A stretch of 64,000 nucleotides of DNA from Magnolia sinica (lineage: Eukaryota; Streptophyta; Magnoliopsida; Magnoliales; Magnoliaceae): NCBI RefSeq assembly GCF_029962835.1, contig NC_080586.1, positions 65,790,001-65,854,000 of the forward strand, written 5' to 3'. Position 1 is the first letter of the stretch, and each line of letters begins with the position of its first letter. A program made the translations under genes and the position numbers. The notes under the pieces were generated by a model, which worked only from the letters and a program-made list of their open reading frames with translations, ran no database searches and had not been told where the DNA came from. Positions 23,693 through 34,849 of this stretch are shown in pieces.

Positions 23693-26543
23693 CTTATTTA
23701 TTATGCCAGCTAAGTAAAGCCTAAACGCCCTGCAATCTTTCTAAAGCGCTAACGAGCAAGAAAACAGATGCGCTAACGCGAAACGGCTTTCACGCGGCTC
23801 AATTCGTCGCTTTGTTCTATAGTAAGGGGCCTTTTCTTGTAGGATACCGGGTGCGCAGAAATGCCCAACCTATACAAGGGGTTTCCGCCTTCATTTGGTT
23901 GGGGTATTGCCTCCGCTTGCACGCACGGCACGTCTTTAATCCTCGATTGAGCTAGTCACTGGCTACAGGGCGACCTACCTCTACTCTAAACAAGAGCCTT
24001 AGGATACCAGACCAGCTGAAAAACGTAGTGCGTCAGGTTGTTTTGTTCTAACTGGAGCTACGAGGCCTCCCTCTAACCCACCCCCTTTCTTTGTGGGCAA
24101 GAAGGCGAAATTGGATTAAAGACTAACATCGCCTGGCCTTCTTTTTCGGTTCATGTATGTTGCCGTGCCTTAACTAGAGATGCCACCGGCAACATGGAAC
24201 AGCTCTGGTGTTGCAGCTCGGCTCGGGATTCCTGATGCTCGTAATAGAGATATAGATCCGGAGGATGAAGCAGGCAGGATAAGCAAAGAAAGCGTCGGTG
24301 GACATAGCAAACAAAGTCCGGTAGCTTCATACTACTATAGGCAGCGCAGAAGCAAGGGTAGCATAGGTCAAATATAGATAAGTACCAGAGCCATAGATAG
24401 GTCTATATAAGCAGCACCTTCTTTCCTCGCATCCTAACCATCATTCAACACGAGTAGCTCCAGGTCCAGGTACCTTCGTGATCGCCAGCATCAGTAGCTT
24501 AAGTTCATAAAGGGAGATAAAAAGTCGAATCCTATTGTCAAAACCCCGTATTTTTCATTAAAAAAGAGCTCTTTTTGATTAAAACAGGAGTTTAGCTAGC
24601 CTGATAGTAGTAAGAGCTTGACATTTCTTACTTTTATCTACTAGCGCACTACGGCCCTGACTACACTACACTTGATATCAGTAGGCCCAGCACCAAGCAA
24701 TAGAGTTAAGAAAGGGAGTTCTTCTCCTTTCGAATTAATGCTACTAGTCAGAGAGGATATGAAATAGAGGAAGACCTAACTATCCCAGCAAGCGAAGGAA
24801 GACAAGACCTGAAAGCAAGGGTCCGAAGGAGAAGCGTAACGAGGATCTGCTTCATCAACAGAATCTGCTTCAACTAGATAGATCGATTCAACTTGCCTTT
24901 CAGTTTCCTACTTGAATTAAGGCAAGTCAAGAGAGGATGTTAAACAGAGATCGGAAAGAGAGACACTCGACCTTAGTGAAAAATTACACTCAGGATAGTA
25001 GCTTTAACTCCTTTTGACCCTCGTTTAGAGTTTAAGGATAGAAGAAAAAAGAGACTTTAGCCGAGTAAGCTCCCTGTTCAAGCCAAGCAGAGGATGTCAG
25101 CTCGATTGAAGACTCGACAAAAGGAGACGCAGGATTCCAAAGAGAGAAAGTAGTCTTGACGTTACCCCGCTTGCTTGCCAGTAGACGTTACGGGTAGTGA
25201 GTCTTCTTCAACTAGCTCTGGGAGCCTTACCAATCTCTAAGAGAGCGTTTTCCGGATACGTTAAGGAGTTGGATCAGGCTGAGCGAGTAGAATCAGTGGA
25301 TTGATTTGGATAAGTCGATCTAGTTTTTCCATCCGCAACAGAGGCAAGTAGGGCAGCTTCAGTTGATTCAGTTTCATCATCAGCTTCTCTTTACAGATCC
25401 TCGTTTGCCTGGTTCAGGAGATGAAATCCGCTCGACTAAAAGGAGAGGAGATGAAAGATAAATACGAAAATAAGGGGGCTAAAAAGCCTAATATCAAGTG
25501 TAGTGTAGTCACTTGCTCCGAAAGTAAAGTAGTGTCCAGTGTGAATCTCTTTGCTAGTTGAAAGAGACTACTTTTCTAGTTCCGTCGACAACAGATCCAG
25601 CTTGACTCCGTTCACTCGTTCAGATGCTTACTATCTGGTCTGGTCAAGCTCTCTTTGACCCTCAAGTTGAGCCAAAATGCAAGTAGTTTCGCTAAGTAGA
25701 TGAAACAGACTCCCCATATGCGGAGGAAACGAGATCAATAGATTCAACTTCCCCTACTGAACCTTCGGCTAAAGGAATTCTTATCGCTTAACGCTTGTGC
25801 TAAGGAAGGTGTCTCTCTTCTCCAAAGTCTCCTTCTTCCTGCTCTGGTTCACCTCCTTAATGTTCGGCTAAAATTGCTTATCTTGCGGATTCTGATTCAA
25901 CTCGATCAACAACGGATTCAACTCGATCAGATGCTTATCTTAAAGATTCGACAGGTGTGAAATCCCATCGCATTCGAGGAGTCAAGAATTTGCTGGGAAT
26001 TCCGAATCAAAGAAGAGGCAGATCAAAATATAGTATAAAAAGACCTCAATCGATATGAACGGAGAAGGCCTATAGATCAATATGAATGGGAAGTCTATGG
26101 AGCGAATCTTGACCGATAGCATGGACAGTCATGTCGCCTGTCTTGGATCGAACAATTGCGTACTACACAGAAACCATGTATAGGAGATTGACGGATAAGT
26201 CGTTTTGTCAAGATAAAGATCAGAAAGGAAGTCTAGTCCATTCTTTGGACTAAGGGGGTTCAAATCTTCCTTGATCTATGGTACGTATTTCGAGTAAAGT
26301 GCGAGATTGGCATCGAGAAACCTGGGGTCTAGTATGGCCTTCTAAAGGTCGGTAACCTGACGGGCTAAGATCCAATCCAATACGAGCTTGACGAGCGACA
26401 AGCACTTCGCCCTCAAGCAAGGCTTAATTAGATGCTGCTTTTCACGAGCAAGAACAGAGATTGAGGAACCAGCGCCCAAATTTCGCCCGGGCCGAGCATT
26501 GGTTTGCTTTTAAGAGAATCCTAATTTGTAACTAAATGAAACT

Positions 26544-27264
26544 AAACTAGATGAATGCCGCTTTGCGATATCGATTCCGTGAGTACTAGACTTAGGATTA
26601 CAGAAGCCACTAACACGGAAGCGGCTTTCATTCTATTACTAGGAGCGAAATTGAGGGGATCATCGAATTCCTGTTTATAAAAGTATTCTCTGACCTGATT
26701 ATTGATTGGTTCCCCGCAGTCGCAAGGGCTGCTGACATGATGCTCGCTACAAGCCTGATCTATAAAGGTATCTTTAACAAGCCTTGCTATGTCAGGTGAG
26801 CAAAGGACACCCGATCCTTCTAGTAGCTACTCCGGAACAAGGACCCACCAAGCGCTAAAACCGATCAATAAACAAACTAGCGTTACGAATCTGATATCTT
26901 TGAAATAAGAATAAACTATTGCATCCAAAAGTTTAAATTCCTTTATTCTAGAGGATTTCTTGGTGACACCCTCTAGTCCTACGCCCCTCTCTGGTGACCT
27001 TAACAATGGCCTCCTTCTTTGCCCCCAGCCTAAAATGGAAGAGAGGTTCCCCGGTAGTTGGTGAATAGCTGCGGCCAGCGGTTTCCAAACCCATACTGGA
27101 TTGAACTCCTTTTCCTTACATTTCTCAATCCAGTATTTCTTTAGTTTTTCTAACGAATCCTTTAGTCCTCAAAGAGGATTCCTCCATTTTTGGGAGTTCC
27201 ATTTTGCTAACATTCCCCTTTTTGTTTTGGGAAACCTCCTCTTGGCACATTGGCTTAAGGGCAT
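26544..27264 (-). pseudogene. Decayed two-helix membrane ORF of unknown function
   Basis: On the minus strand a frame of about 240 codons from an ATG at 27264 is broken only by one TGA (near codon 32) and one TAG (26827-26829). It starts MPLSQCAKRRFPKTKRG, includes VWVWKPLAAAIHQLPG, a hydrophobic segment FVTLVCLLIGFSAWWVLV (about codons 125-142) and a second one near the end (ASVLVASVILSLVL). Both stops could be C-to-T changes (CGA to TGA, CAG to TAG). I do not recognise the protein. It may be an organellar ORF that was intact before transfer to the nucleus. Confidence 0.4.
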
Positions 27265-27784
27265 ACTAACAGGTAGTTGACTACTTGCTTGTTAAAGGAT
27301 TTCCAGTAGCTAATCATAGATGCTAACTCGTATGCCGTTGCCTATCCCGCTTAGCTACATGGCCCATGTATCGCTCGTCCCATATTAGGGTGCCTCTGAC
27401 AGAGGCCATGTGTCTAAAGCAAAAAGGTATTCTAGCTAGCTTCGCTAGTAAATAAGGTAAGGTAGTTTTGCTTCTTGTTAGAGACTGGCTTCTACTGCGT
27501 AGCCTTTACTCTATTCTTTCAGAATAGTGGCCCTGGTTTAGCTCCCGTTTTGCTTTAGCTACGAACAAGAACTCAGGGCTCAAACCGCCAACTCTAGCTT
27601 GGCTTTCTTCTGGCTCGCTTTTCGCCCTCTTGCGAGCTACCTCTCTTCATCTCGTTCCTATTCAAAGCCAGGTTGTCCACCGGGCTCTGGGCTTCTTGTT
27701 TGCTCTTAACTCGATGCCTAACTCAAGCTTGTCCATAGAACGAGCTCAGCTAAGTGACTAGCTGGCCTGTTTCCTAAGCCTAAG

Positions 27785-27900
27785 CTTGTTAGAGTAAGGC
27801 AGCTCAGCTCAAGTTTACCTTAGCAGCAGCAAACCTTACTTAGCTAGCGCTGCCTTTAGCAAGCAAGTTAGCTACAGCTGAGCTGCCTTACTCTAACAAG
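27785..27900. repeat. Perfect 25-bp inverted repeat (hairpin)
   Basis: cttgttagagtaaggcagct and five more bases at 27785-27809 are the exact complement of 27876-27900, separated by 66 bp. It could fold into a stem-loop. Such repeats are common in plant mitochondrial spacers. Confidence 0.8.
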
Positions 27901-30357
27901 TAAGCAAGTCAACTACCTTTCCTAAGCCTAAGTTTACCTGGCCTAAGCAACTACTGCAACAAAAGTTCCCTACCCGGCTACGGGCTAAGCTCACTCGTTT
28001 ACTCGGTAGCTCCGTTCACTACTATGTTCCTAGCTCCAGTTTGACTTTAGCTACGAACTTATAACTACTAGCTCTCTTAAGACAGAAACTCGTTCATAAC
28101 AATGTCAGCGCATCGGGATTATGGTTTATAATTGGTCCAGATAGGCCCTCCATCCGCCTATTATCTGACTACCGTTTGTTTAACTCAACAACAGCAACTG
28201 TGTTGCCTTACTTGGCTTGGCTAGAAGTACAAGAAGGTGCGTAGCTTGTTAGGAATTAGCTGGCTTAGAGATAAGAAGACTGATTAGTAGTTCTATTACA
28301 TAACTCGGGCGTACCTGGTTGCTTACCCGCTCACTCGAACTGTAGTTCTTGTTCACTTCTCCTAGCTTGTTAAAACAACCTGATCGGGACCTCTCCGAGT
28401 TCCCTCTTTCGACCGTAGATTACTGAACTATGCGCCTATCTTCGCTTTTCGATTAGCCGTAGCTCCCTGTTCACTTAGCCTACAAACTACTACCCGGCTC
28501 ACTCAAACAAGAACTCCAGCTTGGCTCACTTCTGGCTCGCTTAGCCCTAGCTCGAAACAGCCAACTCGCTTCGCCTACGCAACGAAGAGAGTAATTTACT
28601 TGCTTGCTTGCTTAGCTCAAGACTTATTACTAGACCAAGCAAATTCCGTTCACTTACGCAACATTCACTCGTTTACTTGTTAGCTAGCGCTATTCCACAC
28701 CTTTGCTTTCAGGGAATCTAAGGAGATGAAATCTGCTCGACTAAAAGAAGAGGAGATGAAAGAACGTAGTAAGTGGTGAACGAAGTTTACTCGCTCGTTA
28801 GAGGAAGTGAACGGTTGGCTCGAAGAGGGAAGAGATGCGCTAGCTACTTGCTTTATTAGAAAGCTAAGCGACTAGTTTCAGTTTACTGTTGAGAGGGCTA
28901 ATGGCTGGCTTGTTTGTCTAGTCCCACCTCTTCACCCTAAGCTCTTAGTTCCATCCATACACAAGCATCCCCTTCTCTCCAACAACAGCAAGTAGTAAAC
29001 TACCTGTCCTCTAACAAGCAAGTAAGCCAACTACCTTATCTCATTAGCGAAGCTAGAGTACACGAGTAGACTGCTTTCTTAGTTATCAAATTGGATTGAT
29101 AAAAAAACTTGATCTCCCCTACTGCCCTTTGATTTTTTTATCTAAAATGGGGAAGTCTGGTTTGCTGCTCTTTAAGTTAGAGAAGGACTTACACCATCCG
29201 AGGACCGGCTTCGCGAGACCATTTCGGTCCACACTGGAGAACTCGTCTCTCAGGCTAGGCTCTATTGGGCGGAGGATCACCTTTCTTTACTAGAAGAGCA
29301 GGAAACTAGACACTAACATACGTAATTAGAGAGGTGAACTAGATTGATCGAAAACATAGTCCGACTTGCATTAAGCATATAGCCAATAGCTTCTTAGTGC
29401 TTAGCTACTGCGTATAAGCTTAAACCTGCTCTTACAAGAAAGTAAGTAATCTCAAGGAAGATTATTCTCGCTTAGCGCTTGTGCTAAGGAGTGAAACAGT
29501 TTGACCATAGGGAAAGGGACCTACGGGTATATTGAATTCTACCCAATAACATTTCTGTTTATTTCCTAAAGGGTACGTCAATGTTAAGGGTATGGAGGGG
29601 GCTACTATCACTGCTTGAGGTTCAGGGGACCAAGGCAGGAGGGGAATATTTGATTGTATAGTGAGATTCGCCTTCAAGTCCTTAGTCAACTTCTGATTAG
29701 GCAGCGCAACGACTTCCAGAGAGAATGACGGGAGGAGAGAAAAAATTACAATGGGCTATGAAAAGGTTCAGATAGGTGGTACATATATAAATAGGGCAAG
29801 CTAAAGCGCTAACTAGCAAGAAAACAGATGCAGGGTTGCAGGAAGTGAAAGAAGCACGAGCAGGAGACAAAGAATTGAGGAAAATCTAGCTATGAACTAG
29901 GACACGAACGAGTAGAGGCTATCAAAGGTTTATCGCGTGCATACATAGTAGCGAATGGCCTTTATTCGCGATAACCAATCCGAGGTCGTAACGACAAGGC
30001 TAAGACAGGGTGCGGACAAGGTGCAGTTCGTACAAGATGCAGACACGATTCGGACAAAATGGCATAACGGTTCATTCGTAAGTCACGTCCGTAAAAAGGG
30101 GGGCTTATGGGGGGTCCATAGCATAGTCATAGTATGGTCTTTTCCAATGCAATCAGCTTAGTGATTCCAATTCGTACTAAACTATATACTATATAAAATA
30201 AAGAAATACTAAAAGGAATTGATTAAAAGGTTCTCTCCCTCCCGGAGCATAAAGTCAATCCTATCACAGGCTCGAAGCGCCTTGCTCCTTCTATCACATT
30301 GAATGGAAAGCCTCTAAATTCAATTCAAGAATTGAAAGAGAAAGGCTCCGCCCAAAA

Positions 30358-30663
30358 CTAGCCGAATCTCTCCTTAGAAAGTGGTGAACCTGCCTCTATT
30401 ACAATTACAACAAACTCGGGGAGCCCACTGGATATGCCCTTCCTCATGCATGGCCTTGGTATCTTATCTGTAAGGGTTAGCGGGCATGGCCCATTGAGAC
30501 CATTAATGGAAAGGGGACTTCTTCTTCTCATCTCAAAAGAAATAGACCCCGAAGAGCATGGAAGGTATCTCGCCGAAAGCACAGAATACTCATTAAAGGC
30601 GGGTAAGATAGGCTTTTTACTTTGATCGTAGAGCGGCTGAAAGGGCAAAAGAAGATGCGGCAA
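30358..30663 (-). other. Open frame in the organelle-like block, unidentified
   Basis: 101 codons without a stop and no recognised domain. The opposite strand is also open (30434-30625) and, just downstream in another frame, reads RAAERAKEDAAIDAQKHFKG, so the true coding strand, if any, is unclear. Confidence 0.2.
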
Positions 30664-31449
30664 TTGATGCTCAAAAGCATTTCAAGGGGAACTTCTTACC
30701 TGACTATAATCGTATATATAGTTAGAGTTTCGGAATGGAATTGATAAAGGGAAGGGGCTTAGAAGTGAAGCCAAACGAAACGCCAAGAATGGGAATAGAT
30801 GCGTGACGTTAATGTTAGCTTTGTCTACCTTCTTGACCGGGGGCACACATTCTGGTAAGGAACCTTATGCTTTGAAACATCAAGTCGTAACGCCGCTTTA
30901 CTTTTTGAGGTCTGCAAAATGATGATGCACCTTGGGCGTTTTTGTCCTCTTATTCGAGGGGAGCCGGTCCGTGTGGTAGCGGGTGAAGAAAGGATAGCGT
31001 GCTTGTGTTGGAAGCGAGCAAGCGGGTGAACGAATCACCAACCGAGCTAGCCACTCGGTAACTAAAAGCATCTCTTCATAGCTGCGATGCTTCGAGCTTC
31101 TGGGCCTCGGGAACCAGAATGAAATCTCGTGATCCGAGTGTAGCGAAGAAAGAAGATCGATTTGTTGCGAGTGACAGTCTTGTTGCTTTACTTTAAGTCG
31201 AAAGGCGAAACAAAATATGTTAGTTGCGAGACTTTTGCTCGTTATAGAGATGAAAAGGAGGGCGGTGGGCGTTTCGGGTCCGCTTAGCGCAAGGCAAGGA
31301 AAGCAAGTCCAAAAGGGCTAGCTAAGACAAGGCAGCTAGAGCTAAAGGCAAGCGAGGACGAAGAGAGGGAAGAGAAAGAATCCCTGCCTGCCTTGTAGCT
31401 AATCGAAGGAGCAAAGAAAGCAACAAGCAACGAATTACTTGCTAAAGCA

Positions 31450-31668
31450 ATGCTTACCGAGGGGCATACCCCTATGTTTGTATACTACTGCCAGCCTTTC
31501 ACTCCTCAAGTCAGGAACCAAGCTATGGATGAGTGCTTTAACAGGACTTCAGCTTACAGAAAAGAGGCTTACGAAAGAAAAGAAAAAAGCCATAGAGATT
31601 TACTCATAATAGAAGGGATTACCCTAATAGATATTTTGTCTTTCATTATTAACACAATCTCATGCTAA
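31450..31668 (+). other. Open frame in the organelle-like block, unidentified
   Basis: 72 codons. The middle is hydrophilic (YRKEAYERKEKSHRD) and the end hydrophobic (LLIIEGITLIDILSFIINTI). No family is recognised. It could be a mitochondrial open frame or chance. Confidence 0.2.
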
Positions 31669-32898
31669 TAAGAAAAACAAGCGATTGCTAGCCTTATTTG
31701 TTAGTCAAGTAGTCAAGTTCAGTAGAGCGGGAAGAAATTCACCAAGCAAAGGAGACTCCGATGAAGCAAACAACGGCTACCAGAAGAGCGGCATCCATTT
31801 TCCACGGGGCCCCTCTTTTTTGTTCCCTGCGTATGTGATTGAAAGAGATAAAGAGAGGTAGGAATTGGATCGATGACAAAGTACGGATCCCGATTGCTCT
31901 GTCACTGCATCCAACTACTTGTTCTTAGCTAAAGTGAGAAACCATACCTTGTCACATGGAACTGGGTCTGACAATACCATTCTTATCCCGCCCTCCAGCC
32001 CTAGTGAGTGAGCAAAGCAAGCTATACCTGATACCGAGCAAGGAAACTTACCCTGCCACATTGATCATGGAAGTAGCGGATTGAAATGAGAGTGGCAAGG
32101 AAGAGACCAAGCAAGAGGCATTCCGTTCTATACTTGTGAGAATCCTTGTTCCACATTCCTCTAACATTAAAGGGTACCACTATACGTAGGGTATTTTGTT
32201 CGCTCTCGCTCCCTTGCTAAGAGCCAGGAGGGAAGGCACTTACCGAACCTTTCCTTACTCTTTTTCTAACTCAAAAGCCGATGATAAGACAAGCGAGTGA
32301 TTAAGAGCCTTATTACCTTACCCTTATCTACACCGATAAGTCCTCACCGATTCTCCCTACCTAAACCTAAACAGACCTAAACCCTAAACCTGTTCCACTA
32401 ATCGAGTTCCGACACGAACCAGTACTAACTCAGCTTGGGAGCTCTTCCTTCTTGTTCCGAACCATTAATCACGCCCGCTCTCCTTTTTCTCTTTTAAGCA
32501 CCTGACACTTGCCCTTCGAACCCATTACTTGAGTGACTTCGTTCCTTTCCAACAGAGGACTTCTCCTTCGCCTATTACGTAAGGGGCCAGGTGGGGCGGA
32601 TCATGACACATGAGCGGTTTACAATTGAATTCCTTCATCCTTCTCGGTATCGGCTTTGCTACCATACTTATGCCGGGACTTCACAACTCGAATACTCGAC
32701 TCTGAGCAATCATAGAATTTGACCTAGCCCTATCTAGTAAGGGCATCGAATAACCTCCGATGATAGATATTTAGGATTCTGTTAGGGAGAAGGAAGAGAG
32801 AAGAGCCTACCGGAAACCCTAGCAAGCAACCCCGCAAGCAACCTTGCGCTGCAATAGACTATAGTGGAGAAAGCAACAATCATCTGTAGTTTTGACAC

Positions 32899-33195
32899 TT
32901 ATCTTTCCTTACCTAAAGTAATAGGGGGCGACCTTATCTTATAAGATATAAGGTCTCTTTCATGGGCTTGGGTCTTTCCTGGGCTAAAGGGATTGTAGTT
33001 CTTAATGCCTGGTTCCCTGTTCCGGTACCAGAGCCCGTCTTTTGTTAAGGAGGAATGCCCGGCCCAGGGATGAAAGAAGAGCAGGGAATGCTCGTCCCTC
33101 CCTCTATGGATCGGTCCAGAGATCAGTGGAACAAAGTCGGTCAATGAAACTCGACGACCACTCCTCCTTCTAAGAGAGAGATGGTCGCCTCTCAA
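32899..33195 (-). other. Open frame near the right edge of the organelle-like block
   Basis: 98 codons, basic N-terminus (RRRSGRR). It contains HERDLISYKIRSPPITLGK, which has the look of a plant mitochondrial ORF, but I cannot name it. Confidence 0.25.
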
Positions 33196-33245
33196 TCGAC
33201 AGCTGCAGCAGCTGGAAGAAATCTACCCGGAGCTTCCGCTGGTAG

Positions 33246-33870
33246 AATGTATAACATTACGCGATATAACTGAGATATCCTATGCAATAACCGATGCGTA
33301 TCTGTATCCCAAGGGTGCGATACGTAACGCGATATTGATATTTCGAACATTGGTTATCATCATCATCATCTAAGTCTTATCCCAACTAACTGGGGTCAAC
33401 CAGTTCTACCATATTATTAGGATTCATGATAGAAGTTGTGGCAAAAGTTCCATGCCGGCTGCACTAATTATATATGGAAATATTTGGGTCCTCCCTATGT
33501 TTTGGCCTTCTTATGGTTGGTGGGGAAAAAAAAACAAGGTGTTGACTATTGATAACCAGAGAAGATATGTGAGTATCTTGTGTTTGCGAGATATAGAATT
33601 TGTGGACCACCATTATATGCATTATGGTTTCTCACAAAAGATTTGGTGGAAATTCTTCAATCTCTTTAGGTCATAGTATTAAAAAAATAGTTACGTATCA
33701 GTCAATATGTAAAGGAAACAATCACCCTTGTTGTGCGATATGGGGTGAATCAGTCCGTTATGCAAAAAAGGGCAGTGGCCTGTATCGACCAATGTGCCCG
33801 TATTGACACTATTATGGGGCTGTTACGACCATGAAGGATGAATTTTGAAAATTTCTAATTTTCAAAATTC
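33246..33870. other. Nuclear sequence right of the block, MITE-like
   Basis: Begins with gcgatataactgagatatcc and cgatgcgtatctgtatccc, the GATAC-rich words of a MITE family also seen at 43400-43750, 56280-56420 and 57920-58080. aagtcttatcccaactaact then ggggtc near 33372 is a widespread plant repeat end. No gene. Confidence 0.45.
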
Positions 33871-33873
33871 TTT

Positions 33874-34607
33874 AGGGGGTGTTTGAATTTTCATTTACTT
33901 TTGTAATTCGTGGTAAATGAGTAATGATAAATTTCCAATGTATTTGCTTGTAATTCCAGCAGCAGTCCCCATGTTGACTTTGACAGGAAGCTTGTTTACA
34001 AAAGCTTCTCACTTCCTAGGATACATTCATACAATATTGAGAGATGTACAAATTGTGGGGCCCATTATGATGTATGTATCTTATCCACGCCGTCCTTCCG
34101 TCCCGTGAACCCTAAAACGAGGCATATTTGAAGCTCAAGTGGACCACACCATAGGAAATGATCAAAATTGAACACCTAAAGGTGAAAACGTTTTTGGGGG
34201 CTGCAAAAGTTTTGGATCAAGTTAATATATGTATATACCCTTCATACATGTCAGTGTGATCCTAAGAACATATTGGATGATAAATGCACATCGCGCTAGA
34301 AAGGTTTCAATGTTGAACGGTGGACATCATTACCCCCCTTCTCTCTTGTGGTGTGGTCTACATGAACATCCAATCCACCTCATTTTTTTGATTCATGCTC
34401 TAAAATGTGATGGTAAAACGGATGGACGGTGTGGATCACACACATACATCACTGTGGGACTCTAGGATTTTAACAGTACCTAATGCCTCTTCATTTCTTG
34501 CTTTTGGATGCCTATTTTCCTCTCAAACAAACACCATTCAAAAGCTATAATTAGCTATTTACCCCCATTTATCCGCATTTACATGGGTAATTGAAAAACA
34601 AACCCCC
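33874..34607. mobile_element. MITE overlapping the start of the tandem duplication
   Basis: Left end gggggtgtttgaattttcat, right end gtaattgaaaaacaaacccc, roughly inverted. The 3.03-kb duplication begins at 34011 inside this element, so copy 2 carries only its right part. Confidence 0.5.
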
Positions 34608-34835
34608 CCTTCTCGTGTTGTGTACGCTACACATGCTGTAGTGTACGCTATATGGTGGTATTCGGTGTTTTAAATAGCGTTGCTACATATTGAGCATAGC
34701 TTACACGCTACATGTCGTGAGTAAATAGCGCATTTCTCGTGTTGTGTACGCTATACATGCAGTTGCTTACGCTGTAAGTTCATTAGCATGTAGCATGTGT
34801 AGCTTATGCTGCAGCATACTGCTCATTTTTATTAA
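34605..34835. repeat. TAGCGTGTAGC-rich palindromic segment (copy 1)
   Basis: Multiple inverted words (gtgtacgctacacatg, tagcttacacgctacatg, cttacgctgtaagttc, tgtagcttatgctgcagc). Related words recur at 37620-37850 and 40770-40825, so it is a mobile family and not only part of the duplication. Confidence 0.6.
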
Positions 34836-34849
34836 AAATGGCCTTTTCC

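Larger units (their letters stand above)
23693..33245. other. Mitochondrial-type DNA block (probable NUMT)
   Basis: About 9.5 kb differ sharply from both flanks: no MITE motifs, higher GC, and many purine-rich aagaaag/gctagctcgcttag-type words of the kind that fill plant mitochondrial intergenic DNA. It holds short dispersed repeats, also typical: actcgactaaaag near 25434 and 28735; ctaaagcgctaac then agcaagaaaacagatgc near 23741 and 29803; an inverted 20-mer at 24659-24678 and 25491-25510. I recognise no standard mitochondrial or plastid gene, rRNA or tRNA, only unidentified ORFs. Both borders are approximate. The call rests on sequence character, not on a match. Confidence 0.65.

Noticed and set aside
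26250-26290. Possible tRNA T-arm (gggggttcaaatcttcc) in the organelle-like block
   Set aside because: No matching acceptor, D-arm or anticodon arm found upstream.
34229-34465. ORFs repeated in both copies of the 3-kb duplication (also 37307-37489, 34972-35160, 37992-38180)
   Set aside because: Their conservation is explained by the recent duplication. They read MITE sequence, with no domain or coding pattern.
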